This document shows positions 43,615 to 53,595 of a stretch of DNA of 64,000 nt, one piece after another. The translations under genes and the position numbers were made by a program. This DNA is from Nannocystis pusilla. Its GTDB lineage: Bacteria; Myxococcota_A; Polyangia; Nannocystales; Nannocystaceae. The notes under the pieces were generated by a model. It was not told the origin of the DNA, searched no databases, and was given only the letters and a program-made list of their open reading frames with translations. The stretch covers positions 401,578 to 465,577 of the forward strand of contig NZ_JAIRAU010000043.1 of assembly GCF_020073745.1 (NCBI RefSeq), given 5' to 3'. Position 1 is the stretch's first letter. The number at the start of each line of letters is the position of its first letter.

Positions 43615-44601
43615 GTGTCGAGTGTGATCGTCCCGAAGTCAAGAGATGAAGTATTGAAGAGCTTCTCGCCGCTGCTGCAGAAGCACCTGCAGCAGGCCGC
43701 ACAGCCCGCGACGAAGGCCGAGGCGGCCGAGCGGGCCAAGCTGCGCGAGGCGGTCGAGCGCGCCGCGCAGTACACCAGCGAGACCATCATCAAGGGGCTC
43801 GCGGAGCTGCAGGTCAGCTTCGGCGCCGCGGTCGAGGCCCTGGCCGACCGGCTGGCGGCGGAGGCGGTCAAGCTCGACGAGCTGCGCAAGGCGATCGCGG
43901 CCGAGGCGGCGCGGGTCGAGGACCTGAAGCACGTGCGGATCGCCGCCGAGGCGCTCGAGATCCTGCACCAGGACGACGCCAAGCGGCTGCAGGCGCTCGA
44001 GGACAAGTTCGCGGCCGAGGTCCGCGAGCTCGAGGAGAAGATCGCCCGCCAGCAGGAGGCGTGGGCCAAGGAGGACGCGGAGAAGGCGACCGTGCAGGCC
44101 GAGGCCGACGCGGCGCGGGCCAAGGAGCGCAAGGCCGACGAGGAGACGTACGCCTACGAGATCGAGCGCCAGCGCCGGCTGGTGGCCGACGAGTTCGCGG
44201 AGAAGCGGCGGCTGCTCGAGCGGCAGCTGGCGGAGACGCAGGCGCAGCGCGACAAGAACTGGGACGGCCGCGAGAAGCTTCTGGCGGCGGCGGCGGCCGA
44301 GATCGAGGCGCTGCGCGGCAAGACGGCCGCCTACGCCAAGGAGATCGAGGACGCGGGCAAGTCGGCGCGCGAGAAGGTGATCGTCAAGATCAGCGCCGAC
44401 GCCAAGGTCGACGCCGAGCTGGCCTCGCGCGACAACGCGGCCAACCTCGAGGTCGGCGAGCTCAAGATCAAGGCGCTCGAGGACCGCATCGAGAAGCAGC
44501 GGGCCCAGATCGCCGAGCTCAACGCGCAGCTGACCGCGGCCCTGGCCCAGACGCAGGGCCTGGCGCAGAAGGCGATCGAGGGCACCTCGGCCAGGAAGTG
44601 A
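43615..44601 (+). CDS. Coiled-coil protein, paralogue A
   Basis: A 328-residue protein from a GTG preceded by AGGAG. After a short N-terminal segment it is almost wholly alpha-helical and charged (Ala/Glu/Lys/Arg), with heptad-like spacing typical of a long coiled coil, about residues 75-320. The C-terminal third (AYAKEIEDAGKSAREKVIVK, ELASRDNAANLEVGELKIKA, LNAQLTAALAQTQGLAQKAI) matches that of the next gene, so the two are diverged tandem duplicates. It is probably a cytoplasmic filament or scaffold protein. The function is unknown. Confidence 0.7.
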   Translation: MSSVIVPKSRDEVLKSFSPLLQKHLQQAAQPATKAEAAERAKLREAVERAAQYTSETIIKGLAELQVSFGAAVEALADRLAAEAVKLDELRKAIAAEAARVEDLKHVRIAAEALEILHQDDAKRLQALEDKFAAEVRELEEKIARQQEAWAKEDAEKATVQAEADAARAKERKADEETYAYEIERQRRLVADEFAEKRRLLERQLAETQAQRDKNWDGREKLLAAAAAEIEALRGKTAAYAKEIEDAGKSAREKVIVKISADAKVDAELASRDNAANLEVGELKIKALEDRIEKQRAQIAELNAQLTAALAQTQGLAQKAIEGTSARK

Positions 44602-44607
44602 GGCGCG

Positions 44608-45675
44608 ATGAAGACGTTCACCAGCAAGAGCACCAAGCAGGAGATCCTCGAGGCCTACAACGAGCTGGCCGAGGAGCTGAAGAAACTCAAGGACAGCAGC
44701 GGCGCGAAGCCGGCCCGCGCCGCCGCTGCGGCGCCCGAGGCCGTCGTCGCCGCGCCGTCCGCCCCCGCCCAGGAGAACACCGCCGTGAATTTCGACGACC
44801 TGTCCCGCGACCTCGACAGCATCCGCACCCGCTTCGGCGACGCCTCGTCGGCGCTGCAGCAGCAGCTCCTCCGCGAGTCGGGCCGCCTCGAGGGCCTCCG
44901 CGCGGAGATCACCGGTTACACCGAGCACCTCAAGGTGCTGCACGCGATCGAGGTCGGCGACGACACCACGCGCGAGCTGGTCCGCCGCTACCTCGACACC
45001 CAGCGCACCGCCGACGAGGCGTTCGCGGCCCGCAAGCGCAAGGTCGAGGAGGAGCTCGAGGCGCGCAAGGCCGGCTGGCGCAAGCAGCAGGAGGAGCGCG
45101 GGCGGGCGGTGACCGAGGCCGACGCGGCCGGCAAGCTGGCGCGCACGCGCGAGGCCGAGGAGTACGGCTACGCGACCACGCGCGCGCGCACGGCCGACGC
45201 CGACGCGCTGGCGCAGGAGAAGAAGCGGCTGCAGGCCGAGCTCGACGGGCTGCAGGAGGTCAAGACGCTGCAGTGGAACGAGCGCGAGCTGGCGATCGCC
45301 ACCCGCGAGCAGGAGTACGCCGAGCTCAAGGCGAAGGCCGTGGCTTACCCGAAGGAGCTCGAGGCCGCCACCTCCAAGGCCGAGGCCGAGGGCATGGCGA
45401 TCGCGCGCCGGCAGTCGAAGATCGCGGCGGACCTGGCCTCGAAGGACTTCGAGGGCAAGAAGAAGATCCAGGACCTCAAGATCCACGAGCTCGAGGCCGC
45501 CAGCAAGAAGCAGGACGAGCAGATCCTCGAGCTGTCGAAGCAGCTGGCCTCGGCGCTCAAGCAGGCCCAGGACCTGGCGATCAAGGCGATCGACGGCGCG
45601 TCGAACTCGACGTCGTTCGCCGCGGTCAAGGAGATCGCGCTCGAGCAGGCCAAGACGTCGCAGAAGTTCAAGTGA
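44608..45675 (+). CDS. Coiled-coil protein, paralogue B
   Basis: A 355-residue protein starting 6 nt after paralogue A. The N-terminus MKTFTSKSTKQEILEAYNEL is distinctive; I recall similar N-termini on uncharacterised coiled-coil proteins of other bacteria. A Pro/Ala linker (about 35-60) leads into a long coiled coil (about 65-330) whose end (AYPKELEAATSKAEAEGMAI, DLASKDFEGKKKIQDLKIHE, LSKQLASALKQAQDLAIKAI) parallels paralogue A. The pair is surely co-transcribed and may form hetero-oligomers. Confidence 0.72.
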   Translation: MKTFTSKSTKQEILEAYNELAEELKKLKDSSGAKPARAAAAAPEAVVAAPSAPAQENTAVNFDDLSRDLDSIRTRFGDASSALQQQLLRESGRLEGLRAEITGYTEHLKVLHAIEVGDDTTRELVRRYLDTQRTADEAFAARKRKVEEELEARKAGWRKQQEERGRAVTEADAAGKLARTREAEEYGYATTRARTADADALAQEKKRLQAELDGLQEVKTLQWNERELAIATREQEYAELKAKAVAYPKELEAATSKAEAEGMAIARRQSKIAADLASKDFEGKKKIQDLKIHELEAASKKQDEQILELSKQLASALKQAQDLAIKAIDGASNSTSFAAVKEIALEQAKTSQKFK

Positions 45676-45750
45676 GCGACGGCGCAGCGGCGGCGGCGTC
45701 CTGCGGGCGCCGCCGTCGTCGGGAGCGGCGGGTGATGCCAGGCTGCGGGC

Positions 45751-45855
45751 GTGAGACGCTGCCTCGTCCCCGTCGCGCTGGTGCTCGCCTGCGGCCCGGG
45801 CGAGTCCGACGATTCGTGCGACGCCGCCCACTGCGGGCCGTTGCCGAGCTGGGTT
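45751..45855 (+). pseudogene. Possible truncated lipoprotein start
   Basis: From a GTG at 45751 the frame reads RRCLVPVALVLACGPGE, a convincing signal peptide with lipobox VLACG, then about 15 Cys-containing residues. Beyond about 45855 the frame loses coding character and runs into the next gene in another frame. It may be the remnant of a decayed lipoprotein gene. The surrounding ~300-nt gap (45676-45977) holds nothing else. Confidence 0.3.
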
Positions 45856-45977
45856 TTCCGTGAATGTCTTTTTGGCCAGGCCGTTCGTGCTACGCGGACA
45901 ACTCGTCAGCGGTGGGCCCGGCCGCGCGTCGAAAACGTCGGCGCGACCGCTGGTACGATGATTGCTCGGGGCGACGC

Positions 45978-46808
45978 ATGCTCCTCCTCCGTCGCTCTTT
46001 GCTCGCCCTCCTCGCCCTCGCGGCCTGCCGGCGCGGGCGGTTGCTCTCGTTCGCGGAGTACGCCGCGCTCGAACACGACACGCCGTACGTGTTGCGATTC
46101 GCGCGCGGCCGCGGGGCGCTGCTGTTCTTCGGGACGGCGCACACCTTCGACCCGGCCGATCGCCAGGTCGCAGAGATCGAGGCGCGCTGGCTCGACTTCG
46201 GGCCGACGCTGGCGTTCAACGAGGGCGGCGATCCGCCGGCCGAGGCGACGGTCGCGGCGGCGGTGTCGCAGTACGGCGAGTCGGGCCTGCTGCGATTCCT
46301 GGCCCGGCGCGACGCGGTGCCGATCGCCAGCATCGAGCCGCCGCTGCGCGAACAGGTGCGCGCGCTGCGGGCGTCCGGCTTCGCCGACGAGCAGATCAAG
46401 CTGTTCTTCGTGCTGCGCCAGGTGCCGCAGCACCGCGAGCGGACGGGCGCGGCGATGGACGCGGCGCGGCTCGCCGAGGTGCTGCGCTACTTCTCGGAGG
46501 CGACGGAGATCGCCGGGCCGGCGACGCCGGACGAGCTGGCTGCCGCCTGCGCGCGGCTGCTGCCGGCGCTGCGCCACTGGTCGGAGGTGCCGCAGGCGTG
46601 GTTCGACCCGGTGTTCACCCGGCCTCCCGCGTTCACCAACGTGCTCAGCGCGCGCACCAGCGAGCTGCGCGACGCGTGGGTGGTCGACCTGCTGACGGCG
46701 CAGGTGCGGCGCGGCGAGCGGGTGTTCGCGGTCATGGGCGCCAGCCACGTGGTCGTGCAGGAGCCGGCGCTGCGGGCGCGGCTGGGGCGGCCACAGCGCC
46801 TGGCCTGA
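45978..46808 (+). CDS. TraB/GumN-like lipoprotein
   Basis: A 276-residue protein from the ATG at 45978: hydrophobic signal with lipobox ALAAC (Cys about residue 17). The mature domain resembles the TraB/PrgY/GumN (Tiki-like) family: GALLFFGTAHTFDPADRQVA (with the GTAH-type motif), TLAFNEGGDPPAEATVAAAV, and near the end RVFAVMGASHVVVQEPALRA. His and Glu residues at these sites form the proposed metallo-active site. It is a periplasmic or outer-membrane hydrolase or binding protein of unknown substrate. The longer open frame from 45864 lacks support. Confidence 0.7.
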   Translation: MLLLRRSLLALLALAACRRGRLLSFAEYAALEHDTPYVLRFARGRGALLFFGTAHTFDPADRQVAEIEARWLDFGPTLAFNEGGDPPAEATVAAAVSQYGESGLLRFLARRDAVPIASIEPPLREQVRALRASGFADEQIKLFFVLRQVPQHRERTGAAMDAARLAEVLRYFSEATEIAGPATPDELAAACARLLPALRHWSEVPQAWFDPVFTRPPAFTNVLSARTSELRDAWVVDLLTAQVRRGERVFAVMGASHVVVQEPALRARLGRPQRLA

Positions 46809-46841
46809 GGGACAGGGGCTGAGGCGCCCGCACAAGCGCGA

Positions 46842-46891
46842 AAGGCCAGGCGCTCCGCGGAGCACCTGGCCTTCAGGGCATGTCCTTCAGA

Positions 46892-46892
<1 letters not shown>
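46842..46892. terminator. Strong bidirectional hairpin with CATG unit
   Basis: AAGGCCAGG (46842-46850) pairs with CCTGGCCTT (46865-46873), and the inner GCTCC/GGAGC also pairs, so about 14 bp form between two convergent genes (ends 46808 and 46892). The right arm (CCTG at 46865) and the following CATG at 46879 are 14 nt apart with the same TTCAG tail, linking this hairpin to the 14-nt repeat family. Confidence 0.65.
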
Positions 46893-48583
<1,691 letters not shown>

Positions 48584-49047
48584 GGCAAAACCTTCGGTTG
48601 CGGCCAGGTGGGACGGTGCGCGTAGAGACATGTCCTCACGCGCAGAGCGGCGACCGGTCGGTCGCTGCTCCGGGTGGGCGGAGTCGGCCCATCACAATGA
48701 CAGCATCGTCCTTACCGTCGCTCGCTCGCTCGCGCAAGAGGGCCGGCGCACCGCGAACCGCGCTAACGCGGCGGAGGAGCCGCTGGCGGGCCGTCCTCGA
48801 CCGATCGGGCGGCGTCGCGACGACCTCACGGCGGACCTCCGCGGTTTCGATGATCGAAACTCCGACGGTCGTTACTCCTGTCTGCGCAGGCTCGGAGGTG
48901 CGCAGCGCGCTGCCGGGCCGCCCTTTGCAGTGCCCGAAGAGGCAGGCCCTCCGCTGCCGGGAAATGCGCGGCGGGCCGACTCGCAGACCTGTCTTCGGGG
49001 ACATCTCTCGAGGGACGTCGCCGACCACGATCGCGTCGAGGCACGCC
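48584..49047. other. Intergenic gap with repeats and a palindrome
   Basis: About 460 nt without a gene. It contains 14-nt-phased units at 48629/48643 and at 48988/49002/49016 (CCTG, CATC, CGTC), and a perfect 15-nt palindrome TTTCGAT-G-ATCGAAA at 48845-48859. The amidase promoter should lie at its left edge; none was clearly identified. Confidence 0.55.
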
Positions 49048-49590
49048 TTACTCGCGGCGGACGTCGGCGAGTCGGACCCTGAGGGCGTCCCAGCTCGGAG
49101 GCTCGGTGGCGGCGGACTCGGTATAGTGGGTGGTCTCCCACCCACTGGTGTACTTCAGGCCGTTCTTGATCGCGGCGCTGTGGACCTCGCCGAACACGAA
49201 CTTCTTCCGCGCGGCCTCGTCGCGCCAGAGGGTCATGGTCCGGGCGCTTCCGCAAGCCTCGGAGTAGGCGAAGCTGGCCCCGAGAAGGCCGTCGTGGGTG
49301 AAGACATCCATCATCGGCGGGGCGTTGTGACTGACGACGGCGTCCCGGTTCTCGGGGGTGTGCCAGCCCGCAGTGGTGGCGACGATGTGCGGCACGGGCA
49401 GGGGGGCGAGGAGGACGCCGTTGTCGTCGAAGGCGGGACCCATGAAGGGGATCAGCTCGAGGTCGTGCTCGTCGCAGGCCGCGAGTTCGGCGACGCTGGG
49501 CTCCTCGGCCCTGGTGGTCGTGCTGTCGCTGTCCTGGGACCCGCAGGCGACGAGGAGCGAGAGCGTGGAGAAGATGACTCGGTGGGGCAT
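49048..49590 (-). CDS. Hypothetical lipoprotein
   Basis: A 180-residue lipoprotein from the ATG at 49590: signal MPHRVIFSTLSLLVACGSQ with lipobox LLVAC. The mature region has a short Ser/Thr linker and a mixed alpha/beta domain (HDLELIPFMGPAFDDNGVLL; TMTLWRDEAARKKFVFGEVH). It may resemble stress-response barrel-type (ABM-like) small domains, but that is a weak impression. The gene stands alone between amidase and TSP3-protein genes. The function is unknown. Confidence 0.65.
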   Translation of the reverse strand: MPHRVIFSTLSLLVACGSQDSDSTTTRAEEPSVAELAACDEHDLELIPFMGPAFDDNGVLLAPLPVPHIVATTAGWHTPENRDAVVSHNAPPMMDVFTHDGLLGASFAYSEACGSARTMTLWRDEAARKKFVFGEVHSAAIKNGLKYTSGWETTHYTESAATEPPSWDALRVRLADVRRE

Positions 49591-49733
49591 GGCGGATCCA
49601 ACACCGCGAGGGTCGCAAAGTGTCACCCGGTGAACCCAGGTGGAACGCGAGGAGAACTTCGGAGCGGCCGTACCGGAGCGCCGGGGATGGCGTTGCGCGG
49701 CCGTCGGCGAAGTAGGTGTCCGGGGCGTCGCCT

Positions 49734-49806
49734 GGCCTGACTGAAAGGCCAGATCAGACGTGCCTGTCGAGCGGGGACGATCTGGCCTAAAGGCCAGGTC
49801 TGCTTC
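49734..49806. repeat. GGCC-type variant hairpin repeats, intergenic
   Basis: Two hairpin-forming pairs: GGCCTGACTGAAAGGCCAG (49735-49753) and TCTGGCCTAAAGGCCAG (49781-49797). Core starts CCTG 49736 and CCAG 49750, and TCTG 49781 and CCAG 49795, are each 14 nt apart, so this looks like a GGCC variant of the CATG family. It lies between two minus-strand lipoprotein genes and may terminate the upstream one. Confidence 0.5.
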
Positions 49807-49843
49807 GCCTCCGTCGGAAGTGACGCGGCGGACCTGAGGCGGC

Positions 49844-51295
49844 TCAGGCGCCGGGGAGGCACATCATCGCCGGGTCGAGGTGCTCGGGGCTGTAGTCACC
49901 CCGACAGTACTTGCCGTAGTGCTCCCATTCCACGTCTTCGTCGTCGACGTAGAGGGTGTTGGCGGGGTCGAAGGCGTGGACGCACAGGTCGGCGGCGTCG
50001 CCGATGCCGTCGAAGTCCTGGTCCCACTGCGGCAACAGGCAGAAGCTCGCCCACAAGGTCGCGAGGTCGACGGTGCCGTCGAGCGGCTGACCCTCCTGCG
50101 TGCAGCCGAGGGGCAGCTCGACGATCCCCGGCCGCGCGAGGACCTTCGCGGGCAGCGGGACGGTGCTGCCGTCCGGGTCGACGACGGTGCCGGCCGGGTT
50201 GAGGCGGACGCAGCAGTAGCCGTTGGCGCTGAGGTCGTAGAAGCCGAACGGGCGCGGGTCAGGGATGGCCGTGGCGGTGTTGTGCGTCTCGCAGGCGGCG
50301 CCGACGAAGTCGCCGTCCTCATCGTCCTCCTCCGCCTGGCCCATCTGGATCTGCGCCGGGTTCTTGCCCCACGGGCAGGTGTCGCAGATGTCGCCGATGC
50401 CGTCCCCGTCGCTGTCGGCGTGGCCGCACAGGCCATTGCGACAGCCGGCGCCGAGGGGGCAGTCCCCGGCGCCGTCGCACGCCTGCGGGGTCACGGGCTG
50501 GCGCGGGCAAGCGTCCTCGTCGTTGGTGAGGCCGTCCTGATCGAAGTCGTCGTCGGGGCCGATGCCGACCGGACCGGCCGCGCCGGGCAACATGGTGCCG
50601 GCGCAGGCGTCGCCGACGTGGTCGCCGTCGACGTCGGCCTGACAATCGATGGCCTCGCGATCGATCGGGTCGCCGAGCTCGAACGGATCGAGGCCGTCGC
50701 CGTAGCCCTGGCAGTTGGGGGTCCGCACGCAATTGTCGCAGGCGTCGCCGATGCCGTCGTGGTCGCTGTCCTCGACCTGCGGGATGTTGCGCACCTTCAT
50801 CTTTTCCGGGATGTTCGGGTCGCCGTCGTTGTAATTGGCGGGCGCGCGCGGGCACAGGTCGCAGTCGTTGCCGATGCCGTCCCTGTCGCTGTCGGCCGTG
50901 GGGTGGTCGCCCGGCAAGATCGGGCACCGGTCGAGGACGTCGCCGAAGCCGTCGCCGTCGACGTCCGACTGGTCAGGGTTGAAGTGATCGGGGGCGTTGT
51001 CGCAGTGGAACATCACGCCGTCGCGGTCCACGTCCATCTCGCAGCTCTGGACCGGCTCGTCGCAGCCCGGCAGCGGCTGCTCGCCGGCGGTGCCGTCGTC
51101 GGTGGGGTCGGCGCTCGTGCTCGGGCTCGAGGTCTGTCCGGCGGTGCCGCCGCTGCTTTCGAGATCGACGGTGCCGCCGGGGTCGGTGGCGCTGTCCGTG
51201 TCGATCGGGTCGAGCTCGGCGGGAATGCACGCGCCGAGGGCGAGCAGCACGGCGCCGAGCAACCGGCGTGGTGGCGGGTGGAGAGGAGTGGTCAT
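49844..51295 (-). CDS. Lipoprotein with thrombospondin type-3 repeats
   Basis: A 483-residue secreted lipoprotein from the ATG at 51295; lipobox LGACIPAE. A Thr/Ser/Asp linker is followed by many Asp-rich calcium-binding TSP3 repeats: DVDRDGVMFHCDNAPDHFNP, DVDGDGFGDVLDRCPI, DSDRDGIGNDCDLCP, DSDHDGIGDACDNC, DQDGLTNDEDACP, DSDGDGIGDICDTCPW and DQDFDGIGDAADLC. Each DxDxDGxxD-C pair binds calcium and is disulphide-linked. It is outer-surface or secreted, probably structural or adhesive. The open frame upstream of 51295 is shadow. Confidence 0.9.
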   Translation of the reverse strand: MTTPLHPPPRRLLGAVLLALGACIPAELDPIDTDSATDPGGTVDLESSGGTAGQTSSPSTSADPTDDGTAGEQPLPGCDEPVQSCEMDVDRDGVMFHCDNAPDHFNPDQSDVDGDGFGDVLDRCPILPGDHPTADSDRDGIGNDCDLCPRAPANYNDGDPNIPEKMKVRNIPQVEDSDHDGIGDACDNCVRTPNCQGYGDGLDPFELGDPIDREAIDCQADVDGDHVGDACAGTMLPGAAGPVGIGPDDDFDQDGLTNDEDACPRQPVTPQACDGAGDCPLGAGCRNGLCGHADSDGDGIGDICDTCPWGKNPAQIQMGQAEEDDEDGDFVGAACETHNTATAIPDPRPFGFYDLSANGYCCVRLNPAGTVVDPDGSTVPLPAKVLARPGIVELPLGCTQEGQPLDGTVDLATLWASFCLLPQWDQDFDGIGDAADLCVHAFDPANTLYVDDEDVEWEHYGKYCRGDYSPEHLDPAMMCLPGA

Positions 51296-51514
51296 GAACG
51301 CTGGAGTCGCGCGAGCCCGGCCCGGCGGCTCACGCTCGGGGGGCCTGGGAGGGCCTGGCGATCGGACCGAATTCGGACCGCTGTACGCGCATGCGCCGCA
51401 GCCGGCGGGCGCGGCCCGGGTCCGGGCGCGGGGAGGCGCTGGGAGCGACGGGACGGGCTGGCGCTTGCCGCTGCGCCGGTTCTTCAAAAAAATGCTCGGT
51501 CGAGACGGTCTTCG

Positions 51515-52660
51515 ATGCGCGCCACACCTGTCGTCCTGGTCCTGCTTCTGGCCTGCCACGCCTCGCGCAGCGAGCCCACCGACGCGCCGACACCGGCGGA
51601 GACGGAGGAGTTCCGGGTCGAGGAGGTGGTCGTCGGCCTCGACCGCCCGTGGGCGCTCGAGTTCTTGCCCGACGGGCGGATCTTGCTGACCGAAAAGCCA
51701 GGTCGCCTGCGGATCGTCGGGGCCGACGGCGCGCTCTCGGAGCCGCTGGCGAACGTGCCGGAGGTGATGGCGGAGGACCAGGGCGGGCTGCTCGACGTGG
51801 CCCTGGCGCACGACTTCGCCACCTCGAGCCGGATCTACCTGTCGTTCGCCGAGCCGCGCGAGGGCGGCTCGGGCACCAGCGTGGCGGCGGCGACGCTGCG
51901 CCTCGACGGGACGCCGCGGCTCGAGGACGTCTCGGTGATCTTCCGCCAGCTGCCGACCTTCGCCAACGCCAAGCACTTCGGCTCGCGGATCGCCGTGACC
52001 GCCGAGGGGCCGCTGTTCGTCGGGCTGGGCGAGCGCTTCACCGAGGAGACCCGCGAGATGGCGCAGACGCTCGACAATCACCTCGGCAAGGTGGTGCGGA
52101 TCAACCCCGACGGCTCGGCCCCGGCCGACAACCCGTTCGTCGGCCAGGCGGACGCGCTGCCGGAGATCTGGTCCTACGGACATCGCAACATCCAGTCGGC
52201 GGCGCTCCATCCGGACACCAAGGCGTTGTGGATCGTCGAGCACGGGCCGAAGGGCGGCGACGAGGTCAACCTCCCCGAGGCGGGCAAGAACTACGGCTGG
52301 CCGCGCGTCAGCTACGGGGTCAATTACGAGGGGACGCCGGTCGGCAGCGGCGAATCGAGCGCGCCCGGGATCGTCGAGCCGCTCTATTACTGGGTGCCGT
52401 CGATCGCGCCGAGCGGGGCGCTGTTCTACACCGGTGACGCGTTCCCCGCGTGGCAGGGCGACCTGTTCGTCGGCGCGCTGGTGCTCGAGCACCTCAATCG
52501 CCTCGACATCGAGGACGGCCGGGTGGTCGGCGAGGAGCGGCTCCTGACCGACCTCGGCCGGCGAATCCGCGACGTCGCGCAGGGACCCGACGGGCTGGTG
52601 TACGTGCTCACCGACGGCGAGGACGCGAGGCTGCTGCGCCTGGCGCCGACCGGCACGTAG
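51515..52660 (+). CDS. Soluble aldose/glucose-sorbosone dehydrogenase (PQQ propeller) lipoprotein
   Basis: A 381-residue protein from the ATG at 51515; signal MRATPVVLVLLLACHAS with lipobox LLLAC. It matches the soluble aldose dehydrogenase (Asd/YliI, GSDH) family, six-bladed propellers that use PQQ and calcium to oxidise sugars in the periplasm. Motifs: VVGLDRPWALEFLPDGRILL, EDQGGLLDVALAHDF, GEARF-like LGERFTEETREMAQTLDNHL, IWSYGHRNIQSAALHPDTK, EHGPKGGDEVNLPEAGKNYG and YYWVPSIAPSGALFY. Key PQQ contacts (EDQGG, GHRN, GGDE) are present. It is divergent from the TSP3 lipoprotein gene. Confidence 0.9.
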   Translation: MRATPVVLVLLLACHASRSEPTDAPTPAETEEFRVEEVVVGLDRPWALEFLPDGRILLTEKPGRLRIVGADGALSEPLANVPEVMAEDQGGLLDVALAHDFATSSRIYLSFAEPREGGSGTSVAAATLRLDGTPRLEDVSVIFRQLPTFANAKHFGSRIAVTAEGPLFVGLGERFTEETREMAQTLDNHLGKVVRINPDGSAPADNPFVGQADALPEIWSYGHRNIQSAALHPDTKALWIVEHGPKGGDEVNLPEAGKNYGWPRVSYGVNYEGTPVGSGESSAPGIVEPLYYWVPSIAPSGALFYTGDAFPAWQGDLFVGALVLEHLNRLDIEDGRVVGEERLLTDLGRRIRDVAQGPDGLVYVLTDGEDARLLRLAPTGT

Positions 52661-52748
52661 CCGCGATCGCGGCGCGCCTCGACGAGGCCGGCGGCACGCG
52701 CTCGTGTGGCGGTGAGAGGCCGCGCGTGCGCCGAAAATCGCCGCGCCC

Positions 52749-53348
52749 TCAGCCGTCGCTGCGCACGTGGCGGAAGGTGATGTTGAAGCGCGGCTCGGTG
52801 ACGCCGCGCCGGCGCGGCAGCGAGTGTTTATAGAATTGCTGGCAGGTGCCGCGCATGACAAGGAGGCTGCCGGACGCGAGCATCACCTCGTGGGCGGCGC
52901 CGCTGCTCTTGTGTCGCAGCTGGAACGGGCGCGCCGCGCCGAGGCTGAGGCTGGCGATGCTCGAGCCGGGCACGAGGTCGCTGACCTTGTCGGCGTGCCA
53001 GCCGATGTAGTCGTCGCCGGTCTGATAGAGGTTGACGAGGGCGTAGTTGAACGGGTGGCCGCAGACCGCGGCGATCCGGTCGCGAGCGCCCCGCAGGTGC
53101 GGCGGCCACGGGTGCGTGGTCCGGTCGACGCCGGCGTAGCGGTAATGCAGGCCGTCGTCGCCGAATGCGCAGACCATGCGCGGTGCGTCGATCGTCTTGC
53201 CGTACATGAGCACGCGGTCGCGGTCGAAGCGGTCGCGCGCCTGCGTCAGCTCGGCGAGCAGGGCAGAGCGGTCGCCCGCGGCGAGGAACTCGGAGGCATA
53301 CTCGACGATCGCGCCGTCGCTGTCGTCGATGATCCGGACCTGGCTCAT
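52749..53348 (-). CDS. alkB: AlkB-like 2-oxoglutarate/Fe(II) dioxygenase
   Basis: A 199-residue AlkB-family protein from the ATG at 53348. Fe ligands: His and Asp in YIGWHADK (HxD, about residues 118-121) and a distal His in FYKHSLPRR. The 2-oxoglutarate site is RFNITFRHVR with two Arg. NLYQTGDDYIGWHAD is the standard AlkB strand-loop. It demethylates alkylated bases in DNA or RNA; the closest type looks ALKBH2/3-like. The longer open frame to 53918 overlaps the insertion sequence and is not used. A CATG unit pair (53353/53367) lies just upstream of the start codon and may mark its leader. Confidence 0.9.
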   Translation of the reverse strand: MSQVRIIDDSDGAIVEYASEFLAAGDRSALLAELTQARDRFDRDRVLMYGKTIDAPRMVCAFGDDGLHYRYAGVDRTTHPWPPHLRGARDRIAAVCGHPFNYALVNLYQTGDDYIGWHADKVSDLVPGSSIASLSLGAARPFQLRHKSSGAAHEVMLASGSLLVMRGTCQQFYKHSLPRRRGVTEPRFNITFRHVRSDG

Positions 53349-53350
53349 GT

Positions 53351-53380
53351 CACATGTCCCTGAAGGCAGATGGCTACGAA
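53351..53380. repeat. 14-nt-phased CATG repeat upstream of alkB
   Basis: CATG at 53353 and CAGA at 53367, 14 nt apart, 5 nt upstream of the alkB start codon. ACATGTCC-CTGAAGG-style pairing could form a small hairpin over the leader. Confidence 0.5.
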
Positions 53381-53472
53381 AGGCGACCGCGCGAGACGAC
53401 ATCGTAGCCGCGGAGCCGCCCGGCCGCGAGCGGCTCGTCAGGCGCGCGTTCCACGGCGTTTCACGGGCGCTA

Positions 53473-53502
53473 GTACAGCCGACCCGAAGTTCTCCATGGG
53501 TT
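53473..53502. repeat. IS630 left inverted repeat
   Basis: The left terminus pairs with 55021-55050. The two ends differ at only about three positions over 30 bp. CGAAGTTCTCCA is shared exactly. Confidence 0.85.
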
Positions 53503-53595
53503 CCTGCGAGCTGCTCCGTCCTGGATCTAACTGGATCCATCGCGAAGGCGATACAGGCGGCGGAATAGACGAGGCGCGAAAACGATCTCGTCGAT

